Positions 1-7,057 are shown, counted from the stretch's first letter. The stretch is DNA of 9,174 nt from an uncultured Akkermansia sp. (GCA_900766865.1 CAAFXA010000503.1:1-9174), one strand, 5' to 3'. Numbers and translations: made by a program. The notes: a model not told the origin generated them from the sequence alone.

Positions 1-67
1 CTATTTACCCCATTTCCTTTTTAAAAAAAATCAGAACAAGGCTTCACTTTCTCCACTCGGCCCCCCC

Positions 68-96
68 AAAAAAACAGGGGCGCCCACAGCGCCCCT
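68..96 (-). terminator. Intrinsic terminator after the GT10 glycosyltransferase gene
   Basis: A perfect 8-bp GC-rich stem (AGGGGCGC at 76-83 pairing with GCGCCCCT at 89-96) encloses a 5-nt loop. Read on the minus strand it is followed by G and then seven T residues (74-68), the classic rho-independent form. It lies about 22 bp after the stop codon of the glycosyltransferase gene, so it should end the ispG-glycosyltransferase transcript. The plus-strand side has no T-run, so it appears to work in one direction only. The 67 bp to its left are AT-rich with a run of seven C, and no gene is visible in them. Confidence 0.88.
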
Positions 97-118
97 ATAA
101 AAAAAGCTATAAGCCACT

Positions 119-1141
119 TCAGAAACCAAGTTCCTTCCTGGCCCGCTTCAAGTCACGCTTCACCTTCAGCGTCTCCCATACTTCGGCGAGAGCATTAATG
201 GGATTACGCCGCAGGAGATGGCGTCCCTTAAAACGACAAGGACGAACCGCCGGAGGATTCTTGCCCTCCTTTGCCTGGGCTTCATGCACAATAGCGGCTA
301 CACGACTGTAGAAATTGTGTTTCTCAATCATCAGGCGACGAGCCTCACGAATAGCCGGCAGTCGCTTCTCGTATTCATTATTGGCGATTGCTTCTTTGAT
401 AATACGACAGGCCTCCTTCGGATTGTCTGCCGGTATGGGGATATAGCAATCCGCCGGGAACACCTCCGGCAAACGAGGATCACCAGCATAGAACGTTAAA
501 CACAAGCCCAGCAACGGATCGGAAATTTTATCTGTCCAGTGATAAGGTGCAATATAGTTCTCCATCGCAACGTGGTAACGATACGGAGAGAGCGCCACAT
601 ACTTCTTTTCCAGAGGCAGCACACCATAACCATACCAATCCATCTCAGGGACACTTTCCGAAATATTTTTTACCAGATTATAGCGCCTGCTGTGCAAAGT
701 ATGGGTCTGCTGCTTGGCAGAACACACAGCACTGAAGCACTTCGTTTTTTCATAATCCGGCATAGCAAATGCCTCCTCAAGGGGGTAATCGGCGCACCAC
801 CAGAGCCCACCCTCACTGTAACGATGATTGGCATGCGGCAACTGCTCAGGCGTGTGCGTTGTAAGAACATACCCGAACTGACTGGTATAGCTTCTGGGAT
901 ACACCTTGATGGAAGGCGGCTCTACCGTCACCAGAATAGTATGCTCACGCGGACATTCTAAATCCACATACTCAGACGAAATCGACTTCGTTGTCTTGTA
1001 TATTTCATCATATACAACCAACCAGTCATAGTCTTTGAAATCAGGTTTTGCCGAAAAGATACACCCATCATGTTCAAACGACGGCATCATCCCCAATATG
1101 GAGTTATCAATCCTTCGGCCTACAACTTTTATTCTTACCAT
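119..1141 (-). CDS. Glycosyltransferase family 10 (fucosyltransferase-like) protein
   Basis: This 340-residue protein resembles bacterial GT10 enzymes, which move L-fucose from GDP-fucose to a sugar acceptor on surface glycans such as lipopolysaccharide or capsule. What is seen: an N-terminal region with VEPP at 73-76, matching the acceptor-side E-x-P motif of the family, and the C-terminal donor-binding block 187-222, containing YHVAMEN (189-195), HWTDK (201-205) and FYAGDP (217-222). This block corresponds to the family pattern of an E-N pair, then T-E-K, then a P-x-x-x-G turn. The canonical Glu of T-E-K is Asp here (D204). The tail (about 300-340) is very basic, as in GT10 enzymes that bind membranes through a positively charged C-terminus. 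There is no signal peptide, so it is probably cytoplasmic. It lies 33 bp after ispG on the same strand, and AGGGT just before the ATG is at best a weak ribosome site. The family is fairly sure; the donor sugar and acceptor are inference. Confidence 0.75.
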   Translation of the reverse strand: MVRIKVVGRRIDNSILGMMPSFEHDGCIFSAKPDFKDYDWLVVYDEIYKTTKSISSEYVDLECPREHTILVTVEPPSIKVYPRSYTSQFGYVLTTHTPEQLPHANHRYSEGGLWWCADYPLEEAFAMPDYEKTKCFSAVCSAKQQTHTLHSRRYNLVKNISESVPEMDWYGYGVLPLEKKYVALSPYRYHVAMENYIAPYHWTDKISDPLLGLCLTFYAGDPRLPEVFPADCYIPIPADNPKEACRIIKEAIANNEYEKRLPAIREARRLMIEKHNFYSRVAAIVHEAQAKEGKNPPAVRPCRFKGRHLLRRNPINALAEVWETLKVKRDLKRARKELGF

Positions 1142-1174
1142 ACCCTAAAACAGTTTGTTTGTGAAATTTTCCCC

Positions 1175-2917
1175 TCACGCAGGGTCTACCCAGCGGCCAT
1201 GAGAACGAATGAGTTCTATGAGACGCTCCACAGCTTCTTCCTGCGGGATATTAAACTCAACCGGGTTGTGCCCTACATAGAGGTTAATCTTGTTGGGCGC
1301 GCCACCCACATAACCGAAATCAGCATCGCTCATTTCGCCAGGGCCATTAACAATACAGCCCATGATGGCAATTTTCACCCCCTTAAGATGCCCCGTGGCC
1401 TTACGAATGCGTGCCGAGGCTTCCTGGATGTTATAGAGAGTGCGACCACAAGACGGGCAGGAAACATACTCGGTCTTAGAGAGACGCACCCCTGCGGCCT
1501 GCAGCACATTGAAGCCCAGGTAGGCGGCCTTGGCCGGGTCTGTCTCTCTGCGAATCAATACAGCATTTCCGATACCATCGCACAGCAGAGAGCCAATGTT
1601 AAGACCACCCGCCATGGGAGCACTCAATTTGTCATCCACTCCCAACGTGTCCTTCAGCAGTATACTGTGACGAGCCGGAACAAGCGCGGCCAACAGGCGG
1701 AAGGCCTGGGGCACCGGCATCTGCACACCATCCCGGACAGTCACAAGCGTTGCAGGAGCCTCCGCCAGAGCCGCAACTTCCGTTGCGTTGCAGGGGTCGA
1801 CTTCCACAGCCCCACAGGCTTCGTATGCCAGCTCGGGCATAAAGTCTTTCATCACCGCCGGTTCAAGAGCCTCACAGGCAGCCTTCGGCAGTACCACACG
1901 CACAGGCTCATTCCATCCAAGCGTCACGCCGTTCACCGTGATAAGGTCCGCCTTCCGTTTGTTGTAACAGAACGGATCAAAGGGAGCCTCTGCCACTGGC
2001 AGCGCCGGTGCCAGATGCGCCACTCCCGGCTGATAGGGAGCTGCCAGCTCAAAGCCGGGAGCTATCTCATACACCGGGTCTTCCGTAAGCGACACACGCA
2101 GCGTATCACCAATACCATCTGCCAGCAAGGAGCCAATGCCCGTGGCACTCTTAATGCGGGCATCCTCGCCCTCACCTGCCTCCGTTACCCCCAGGTGGAT
2201 GGGATAATTCCAATCCGCGCCCTCCTCCGCCAGACGCTTGGTCAGCAGACGATAAGCCTGAATCATCACCTTCACATTGGAGGACTTCATGGAGAAGACA
2301 AGCTGGTGGTAATCCAGGTCGCGAGCCACTCGGGCAAACTCCAGCGCACTCTCCACCATACCCTCCGGCGTATCGCCATAGCGATTCAGGATGCGGTCCG
2401 ACAGAGAACCATGATTCGCGCCCAGACGCATGGCGCGGCCATGTTCCTTGCAGAAAAGCACCAGCGGCGTAAAGGCCTTGCGTACACGCTCCAGCTCCTC
2501 TTCATACTCGAAGTCCGTGTAGTCGCGCTCCACGAACTTTTTCTTATCGATAAAGTTTCCGGGGTTAACTCGTATTTTTTCCACCCACTTGGCAGCCTCC
2601 ATCGCGGCATCTGGTTTGAAATGGATATCCGCCACCAACGGCACCTGACATCCGGCAGCCCTCAACTCACGCGCCACATGCTCCAGATTTGCCGCATGAA
2701 CTTTCGTCTGAGCAGTCAGACGTATAATCTCGCAGCCAGCCTCAGCCAGAGCCAGGGCCTCTTTCACACAGGCAGCAGTATCAAGCGTTGCTGCCGTAAG
2801 CATGGATTGAATACGAATGGGATTTTTCCCACCCAGGCCAAGATTCCCCACCTGCACCTCTCGTGTCAGGCGGCGGTTGTAGCAGAAAAGGTCAGGACAA
2901 TGCAGGATTGAGCTCAT
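1175..2917 (-). CDS. ispG: 4-hydroxy-3-methylbut-2-enyl diphosphate synthase, large three-domain form
   Basis: IspG (GcpE) carries out the next-to-last step of the MEP isoprenoid pathway, reductively converting methylerythritol cyclodiphosphate to HMBPP with a [4Fe-4S] cluster. The N-terminal TIM-barrel is clear (VGNLGLGG 23-30, PIRIQSM 33-39, VADIHF 95-100, IRVNPG 115-120, GANHGSLSDR 166-175). The C-terminal cluster domain has the CxxC pair C487/C490 plus C521 in GCIVNGPGE, with E528, the expected fourth ligand. At 580 residues it is far longer than the E. coli type (about 370). The extra segment, roughly 300-480, is the A* insert known from chlamydial, Bacteroidetes and plant enzymes. It repeats elements of the first barrel (FCYN at 11-14 and 317-320, IGSLL-x-DGIG at 261-270 and 441-450). 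The start is the ATG at 2917, where translation would begin at or beside the predicted transcription start. All cluster ligands are present, so it should be active. Confidence 0.96.
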   Translation of the reverse strand: MSSILHCPDLFCYNRRLTREVQVGNLGLGGKNPIRIQSMLTAATLDTAACVKEALALAEAGCEIIRLTAQTKVHAANLEHVARELRAAGCQVPLVADIHFKPDAAMEAAKWVEKIRVNPGNFIDKKKFVERDYTDFEYEEELERVRKAFTPLVLFCKEHGRAMRLGANHGSLSDRILNRYGDTPEGMVESALEFARVARDLDYHQLVFSMKSSNVKVMIQAYRLLTKRLAEEGADWNYPIHLGVTEAGEGEDARIKSATGIGSLLADGIGDTLRVSLTEDPVYEIAPGFELAAPYQPGVAHLAPALPVAEAPFDPFCYNKRKADLITVNGVTLGWNEPVRVVLPKAACEALEPAVMKDFMPELAYEACGAVEVDPCNATEVAALAEAPATLVTVRDGVQMPVPQAFRLLAALVPARHSILLKDTLGVDDKLSAPMAGGLNIGSLLCDGIGNAVLIRRETDPAKAAYLGFNVLQAAGVRLSKTEYVSCPSCGRTLYNIQEASARIRKATGHLKGVKIAIMGCIVNGPGEMSDADFGYVGGAPNKINLYVGHNPVEFNIPQEEAVERLIELIRSHGRWVDPA

Positions 2918-2923
2918 GGCTAT

Positions 2924-2952
2924 ATTCTACGCCCTGCACAACAATTTTTCAA
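2924..2952 (-). promoter_or_regulatory. Predicted sigma70-type promoter of ispG, leaderless
   Basis: On the minus strand TTGAAA (2952-2947) is separated by exactly 17 bp from TAGAAT (2929-2924). The expected start of transcription, about 7 nt after the -10 box, falls on or next to the A of the ispG ATG (2917). No Shine-Dalgarno sequence lies between box and ATG. The boxes are seen directly; promoter function and the leaderless transcript are inferred from spacing. Confidence 0.62.
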
Positions 2953-2981
2953 GCACAAAGCGCAGAATACGCTTTTTACGG

Positions 2982-3010
2982 TTGACTTTTGAGCAGAAAA
3001 AAACTAAAGT
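2982..3010 (+). promoter_or_regulatory. Predicted promoter of the lipoprotein-tyrA unit
   Basis: TTGACT (2982-2987), a 17-bp spacer and TAAAGT (3005-3010) form a good sigma70-like promoter, back to back with the ispG promoter; the two -35 boxes are about 30 bp apart. Transcription would start near 3017, giving a leader of about 20 nt. The leader holds GGAAG (3021-3025), a possible ribosome site about 12 nt before the ATG, which is a rather long spacing. Confidence 0.55.
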
Positions 3011-3037
3011 TTCCTCAATAGGAAGCACTTTCTGCAT

Positions 3038-3682
3038 ATGAACATTTCTGCAATTCGCAAGATTTTCCCCATCGTGCTGAGCGGCTGCGTGCTCAGCTCC
3101 TGCGTGTACGACTCCAACCCTGTGCCGGAGATGCCCTATACCCCCCGGCGCAAAGCTGTATCCCCGGTAGTCATGCAGCCCACCATGGTGCAGCCTCTCA
3201 CTGCCCCTGTCGGCTGGGCTTCCACTACAACAGCCCCGGCGCTTACCCCCATGCCCCGGCAGCCCATGGGCTATGCCCCTGCAACCAGCCCCGCAGTACA
3301 GCCTGTCGCTCCCCGTATAGCCACGCCGACAGTCCGTCCTGCAACTCAACCGGCAACGGCAGCCACTTCTTCTCATATCACTCAGTCCTTCACCCCGCCG
3401 ACACTCACACCCCCGCCGGCTGCAATGCAGCCCCCCACTGTGTCTCAGGTCACCCCTCCAGCAGCAGGCGGGCAGGCCTCCACGCCTACTGATCCCAAGC
3501 TCATTACCAACACGGGTCCCATCCCCGTGGCTATGCGCGTGGAAGGCGATCCCATCCGCGTCTATAACCCGCTGGATACCACCAAGACCATCCGCATCAT
3601 CGACCCCAAGACCGGCAAGGTACACCCCAGTGGTAAGGTACTGAAAGTAAAGGGCACAAACTTCAAGTTCATCGTTCCCTGA
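3038..3682 (+). CDS. Proline/threonine-rich predicted lipoprotein of unknown function
   Basis: I do not recognise a family. The 214-residue product starts with a short basic segment and a hydrophobic stretch ending in a lipobox. LSSC with C22 is the better cleavage site; LSGC with C17 is a second, nearer match but leaves a very short hydrophobic core. Residues about 27-150 are low complexity, dominated by P, T, A, Q and V, with repeated TPP/PPx units: an extended linker that could span the periplasm or present the end of the protein at a distance from the membrane. The last 60 residues or so (about 153-214) look folded and beta-rich (IPVAMRVEG, IRVYNP, TIRIIDP, KVLKVKG) and may be a small binding domain. 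It shares a promoter with tyrA, whose ATG is only 6 bp beyond its stop, but there is no obvious functional link. A lipoprotein is well supported; its role is unknown. Confidence 0.82.
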   Translation: MNISAIRKIFPIVLSGCVLSSCVYDSNPVPEMPYTPRRKAVSPVVMQPTMVQPLTAPVGWASTTTAPALTPMPRQPMGYAPATSPAVQPVAPRIATPTVRPATQPATAATSSHITQSFTPPTLTPPPAAMQPPTVSQVTPPAAGGQASTPTDPKLITNTGPIPVAMRVEGDPIRVYNPLDTTKTIRIIDPKTGKVHPSGKVLKVKGTNFKFIVP

Positions 3683-3688
3683 TTCGTC

Positions 3689-4576
3689 ATGGCGCAGTCC
3701 CCCTTCCGCACGGTCACCATCTACGGCCCCGGCCTCCTGGGCGGCTCGGTTGCGCTGGCCGTGCGTGACAAGTTGCCGGACTGCGAATTGCGCCTCTGGG
3801 CCCGCCGGGATGAACCGCTGGCACTGGCAAACCGCCTCGGCATCCACAACACCTATACCGATGCCAAGGAGGCCGCCCGCGGAGCGGAACTCATCATCTT
3901 CGCCACCCCAATCGGCGCCTTTGAAGAGCTGGCTCGTCTCATCCTTCCCTGCATAGATCGCAAAGCACTGGTAACGGATGTGGGTTCCGTAAAAGCTTAT
4001 GTGCACCGCACCACAGGCGAAATGCTCACAGAACGCGGCCGCATGTTCATCGGCTCGCACCCCATGGCCGGAGCCGAGCGCCAGGGGCTGGAGCACGCCA
4101 CCCCCACCCTGTTACAGGGTGCCACCGTTGCCATCACTAATCCCCATGGTGTAGCCGCCGAGGTAGAAGAACGCCTCGCCGCTTTCTGGCAGGCCATCGG
4201 CTGCCACACCTACTGCATGCAACCCAAAAACCACGATCGCGCCGTGGCTCGTATCTCGCACATGCCGCACATCATGGCCGCTCTGGCAGCCCGAAACGCC
4301 CTGCCGGGAGACGTCCCCCTCTCCGACCTGCAACGCCTGGCAGCCAGTGGCTTCCGGGATACCACCCGCGTATGCTCCGGAGCCGCCGGCATGTGGGCAG
4401 ACATCCTGTGGGAGAACGATGTAGCCGTGCGAGAAGTGCTCACCAACTGCGTCAACGACCTGCACCGCCTCATCTTCCTGCTGGAAGACCAGGACAAAGC
4501 CGGCGTACTGCGTTGGCTGACCGGAGCCAAAGAAACGCGCGAAACCATTTTGCAGACAAACTCCACCGAAGAGTAA
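3689..4576 (+). CDS. tyrA: Prephenate dehydrogenase
   Basis: TyrA oxidatively decarboxylates prephenate to 4-hydroxyphenylpyruvate, the precursor of tyrosine, in the cytoplasm. The 295-residue protein opens with a Rossmann dinucleotide fold (GPGLLGGS 13-20, a GxGxxG motif) and has DVGSVK (97-102), the substrate-side GSHPMAG (122-128) with H124, the HDRAVARISHMPH block (182-194), and ASGFRDTTR (219-227), all hallmarks of the family. The length fits a stand-alone dehydrogenase: there is no chorismate mutase fusion and no C-terminal ACT domain, so feedback control by tyrosine through an ACT domain is not expected. The first nucleotide-binding strand ends with an acidic/arginine segment (LWARRDE, 36-42). 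The two arginines leave it open whether NAD or NADP is used. The ATG lies 6 bp after the lipoprotein stop codon with no evident ribosome site, so translational coupling is likely. A strong terminator follows 30 bp after the stop. Confidence 0.95.
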   Translation: MAQSPFRTVTIYGPGLLGGSVALAVRDKLPDCELRLWARRDEPLALANRLGIHNTYTDAKEAARGAELIIFATPIGAFEELARLILPCIDRKALVTDVGSVKAYVHRTTGEMLTERGRMFIGSHPMAGAERQGLEHATPTLLQGATVAITNPHGVAAEVEERLAAFWQAIGCHTYCMQPKNHDRAVARISHMPHIMAALAARNALPGDVPLSDLQRLAASGFRDTTRVCSGAAGMWADILWENDVAVREVLTNCVNDLHRLIFLLEDQDKAGVLRWLTGAKETRETILQTNSTEE

Positions 4577-4605
4577 GAAAAATCCGACATCTTCCGAGTA
4601 TAAAG

Positions 4606-4639
4606 AACGGCTCGCTCACAAAGGAGCGAGCCGTTTTTT
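4606..4639 (+). terminator. Strong intrinsic terminator between convergent tyrA and the phosphate transporter gene
   Basis: A perfect 12-bp stem (AACGGCTCGCTC at 4606-4617 pairing with 4624-4635) has a 6-nt loop and runs into six T residues (4634-4639). It lies 30 bp after the tyrA stop. On the minus strand the same stem is followed by TTCTTTATA, a weaker U-tract, so it probably also stops transcripts of the phosphate transporter gene, whose stop codon is only about 15 bp away. Confidence 0.93.
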
Positions 4640-4653
4640 ACTTGCTCAGTTTT

Positions 4654-6882
4654 TTACTTTGTTGCCGCAAACAACTCCTGCTGTTCCTCTATGAGCGCGA
4701 AGGATTTTCGTACTAGGGAACGAGTCTCATTCAGCAGAGTGAGGTAGAGAATACCATTCCGCAAGCCGCCTTCATCATCCGCATTACGCAGAAGGTGGCG
4801 GGTAATGCAGGCCGCAAACTCCGCGCTCAGGTCGCCGGCATGCTGCATCACCAGCTCGGTATTGGAGTAATCGCCGGAGCGGAGGATTTCACTCATTTCC
4901 GGGAAGAAGCGTCCCACCCGATTGCACATATCAAGCAAATCTGCAGCTTGCGCCTCATTCAGCCCCATGTGATTATTATCGATGTGTCTGTAACAGGCCT
5001 TCACAATGCTCAGCAACTTGTCAGCCACAGCAAGACTGCTCTCATTGATGCGGTAGAGCACCTGAGCCTGCTGGGCAAACTGCGGATTGATGCCCTGCAT
5101 AGTGGGCAGAATCTCATCCTCCTTCATGGCCTTCAGTGTGCGGGAAATCTCGCGAGCCTTGCGCCGCAGATTCTTCAGGCCACTGTGATTCTCCTCCAGC
5201 AGGGCCCCCACCGTAGCGCGATAAATATCAAACACCTGCCCCAGCCGCTCTGCAGAAGCCACGCCGATTGCCCGCACAGCTTCCCGGTCGCCCAGGTCTA
5301 TCAGCTGCACCCGGCGCCCGCTGCTCCGGCGGTGAGCCACTGCATTCTTCAGCAGTATGGCCACGGCCACCATCAGCATCAGCACAATACCCCAGGAGCC
5401 GCCATACATCATCACCAGAGCCGTCACAAACGCGGTCGTCACAGCCCCAAGCCCCGTCAGGAACCAGCCACCTATTACCACCAGCACACCGGTAATGCGG
5501 TACACCGCGCTATCCCGCCCCCAGGCGCGGTCTGCCAGGGAGGAGCCCATTGCCACCATGAAAGTGACGTAAGTGGTAGAAAGCGGCAGCTTCATACTCG
5601 TAGCCAGGGAAATCAGCAGAGCCGCCACCGTCAGGTTCACCGAAGCACGGATGAGATCAAAAGCCACCCCTTCATCCTCCGCGGCCGACAGCGGACGGAA
5701 ACGCGCCGCCACAAAGCGGGCCACCGGTTCCGGTGTGCAACGGCTCACCAGCTCCAGTACCCGGCGGGTAGTTCGCACAGCCGCACGAGCCGGCAGGCAG
5801 GAGCCGAAACGCTCCTTCCCCATAGCATTACTGCGGGCCAGTTTCACCTCCGTCTCAATCACCGTGCGAGCCTTGCGGGAGAAGATAAGAGCCAGCACCA
5901 TCACGGCACCCGCTCCCAGCAGCCACAGCGCATTCACCTGCACCGGTTCTCCCAGTGCATCCATCTTCAGAGCCCCCAGTGCCCCACCTGCGGCCACGTA
6001 ATCCTGAGCCACAAAATAGGCATCCTTCGCAGCCATGAACACACCGATAAAGTTCACCAGGTCATTGCCGGCAAAGGCCAGAGCCAGCGCCCCCGTACCG
6101 GCCAGCACAGCAACTTTCAGCGTATTCACGCGGAATCCATACTGCAATACACAGCAGAGCACACTCCAGAAAACCAGCGCCGCCACCGTAGCAAGTGCCA
6201 GGTTTTCATTCAGCCAAGCCATCAGCGCCGGATTCATCAGCGTGCTACTCTTCAGCCCCTTAAACACAGCAAAGTAGGTAATAGCCGTGAGTGAAAGCGC
6301 ACACCACAACGCACCGATGTAACGATACGCCTGCCGGTAACGGAAGCTGAACAGCAGGCGCGCTACCCACATCACCACGCAGCCCACGGTAAACGCCACT
6401 GCTACGGAACAGAAGATGGCCGTTATCATCCGAAAACACTCCGCCGTATTAATGTAATCCCCCAGCACCTGCGAAGCCTGGGCATCGTGCGCCATCACAA
6501 ACAGCGCCACGGCCAACGCCGCCCCCAGCAACTCACATACCAGCGACACCGTGGTGGAAGTCGGTAGCCCCAGCGTGTTGAACACATCCAGCAGGATGAC
6601 ATCCGTCAGCATCACCGCCAGAAATAATATCATCATATCGTGGAAGCTGAACATACCCGGCACAAATACGCCGGAGCGGGCAATTTCCATCATGCCCGTC
6701 GAAAAGGTGCAGCCTATCACCACACCTGTGGCTGCCACCGCTATAAGCACACTGCGCTTCGCGGCGTTACTTCCCACGGCCGAATTCAGGAAATTCGCCG
6801 CATCATTCGCCACTCCCACCACCAGATCATACACTGCCAGCAGCAGGAGGATTACCAATATCACCATATACATAGTGTACAT
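4654..6882 (-). CDS. PiT-family inorganic phosphate transporter with C-terminal PhoU-like domain
   Basis: PiT carriers move phosphate (often as a metal-phosphate complex) across the inner membrane using an ion gradient. The protein has 742 residues. It shows both inverted-repeat signatures of the family: GVANDAANFLNSAVG (23-37) with LPTSTT (107-112 region), and AGNDLVNFIG (271-280) with LPLSTT (432-437). There are about ten to twelve hydrophobic segments between residues 5 and 512, split by a polar, basic cytoplasmic stretch at about 335-410. From about 535 to the end the protein is soluble, helical and charged, resembling the PhoU/DUF47 helical bundles that control phosphate transporters; here it is fused. 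The usual GANDVANA form is changed to GVANDAAN and AGNDLVN, but the core N-D pair is kept in both repeats. The first ATG is chosen because AAGGGGAG (6894-6887) lies 4 nt upstream. The gene is alone, divergent from fucU. Gain or loss of regulation by the PhoU-like tail is inference. Confidence 0.92.
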   Translation of the reverse strand: MYTMYMVILVILLLLAVYDLVVGVANDAANFLNSAVGSNAAKRSVLIAVAATGVVIGCTFSTGMMEIARSGVFVPGMFSFHDMMILFLAVMLTDVILLDVFNTLGLPTSTTVSLVCELLGAALAVALFVMAHDAQASQVLGDYINTAECFRMITAIFCSVAVAFTVGCVVMWVARLLFSFRYRQAYRYIGALWCALSLTAITYFAVFKGLKSSTLMNPALMAWLNENLALATVAALVFWSVLCCVLQYGFRVNTLKVAVLAGTGALALAFAGNDLVNFIGVFMAAKDAYFVAQDYVAAGGALGALKMDALGEPVQVNALWLLGAGAVMVLALIFSRKARTVIETEVKLARSNAMGKERFGSCLPARAAVRTTRRVLELVSRCTPEPVARFVAARFRPLSAAEDEGVAFDLIRASVNLTVAALLISLATSMKLPLSTTYVTFMVAMGSSLADRAWGRDSAVYRITGVLVVIGGWFLTGLGAVTTAFVTALVMMYGGSWGIVLMLMVAVAILLKNAVAHRRSSGRRVQLIDLGDREAVRAIGVASAERLGQVFDIYRATVGALLEENHSGLKNLRRKAREISRTLKAMKEDEILPTMQGINPQFAQQAQVLYRINESSLAVADKLLSIVKACYRHIDNNHMGLNEAQAADLLDMCNRVGRFFPEMSEILRSGDYSNTELVMQHAGDLSAEFAACITRHLLRNADDEGGLRNGILYLTLLNETRSLVRKSFALIEEQQELFAATK

Positions 6883-6886
6883 AACG

Positions 6887-6902
6887 CTCCCCTTTTATCA
6901 TA
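6887..6902 (-). promoter_or_regulatory. Ribosome binding site and possible -10 box of the phosphate transporter gene
   Basis: On the minus strand AAGGGGAG (6894-6887) sits 4 nt before the transporter ATG and is the clearest Shine-Dalgarno sequence in the window; it decides between three close in-frame ATGs. TATGAT (6902-6897) immediately upstream fits a -10 box, but no good -35 box lies 16-18 bp further up, so a promoter here would need an activator or lie elsewhere. If TATGAT is used, transcription would begin within or at the edge of the ribosome site. Confidence 0.45.
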
Positions 6903-6941
6903 TCTCTGCCGGCTTTGCACGTTTTCCATCGTGAACAATGC

Positions 6942-6958
6942 GCCACATGTTATGTGGC
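6942..6958. repeat. Perfect inverted repeat, candidate operator (GCCACAT-GTT-ATGTGGC)
   Basis: Two 7-bp arms match perfectly around a 3-bp centre in the 185-bp region between the divergent phosphate transporter and fucU genes. No T-run follows in either direction and no gene needs terminating here, so a protein-binding site is more likely than a terminator. It lies about 60 bp upstream of the transporter ATG and about 70 bp upstream of the fucU -35 box. The regulator is unknown. Confidence 0.5.
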
Positions 6959-6987
6959 AATTTTGACACATGCACAACAAATGCCGC

Positions 6988-7001
6988 TGCAGACGTCTGC
7001 A
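6988..7001. repeat. Perfect 14-bp palindrome TGCAGACGTCTGCA, candidate operator
   Basis: This is an uninterrupted, two-fold symmetric 14-bp sequence about 30 bp upstream of the fucU -35 box. It is flanked by a direct repeat of AATGCC (6980-6985 and 7001-7006). It differs in sequence from the inverted repeat at 6942-6958, so the two may bind different regulators. The symmetry is seen directly; binding is inferred. Confidence 0.42.
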
Positions 7002-7029
7002 ATGCCAACAAAAACACACAAAAAAAGGC

Positions 7030-7057
7030 TTGCCAAAAAAGCTAAAAGAGATAGAAT
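7030..7057 (+). promoter_or_regulatory. Predicted promoter of the fucU-queD-bioG unit, near-leaderless
   Basis: TTGCCA (7030-7035), a 16-bp spacer and TAGAAT (7052-7057) put the expected start at about 7063-7065, only 3-5 nt before the fucU ATG at 7068. An A-rich stretch (7008-7027) just upstream could act as an UP element. No ribosome site fits between the promoter and the ATG. The same two hexamers with the same spacing recur at 8710-8737. Confidence 0.6.

Noticed and set aside
1070..2911. A 613-codon open frame on the plus strand opposite ispG
   Set aside because: Its product is rich in His, Arg, Gln and Ser with no recognisable motif, and it is antisense to the unmistakable IspG. Low stop frequency follows from the GC-rich codon use of the real gene.
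2927..4096. A 389-codon minus-strand open frame opposite the lipoprotein and tyrA genes
   Set aside because: Gly/Cys/Arg/His-rich composition, overlaps two supported genes, and its 3' end crosses their promoter region.
4795..6294. A 499-codon plus-strand open frame opposite the phosphate transporter
   Set aside because: Extreme His/Gln/Arg/Ser composition and no domain; it mirrors the transporter's hydrophobic codons. The transporter shows both PiT signatures and a ribosome site.
6942..6958. Inverted repeat as an intrinsic terminator
   Set aside because: No T-tract follows on either strand and no transcript is expected to end between two divergent genes.
6963..6968. A perfect TTGACA on the plus strand as a second fucU promoter
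   Set aside because: No acceptable -10 box is found 16-18 bp downstream; the 7030-7057 pair is a better match.
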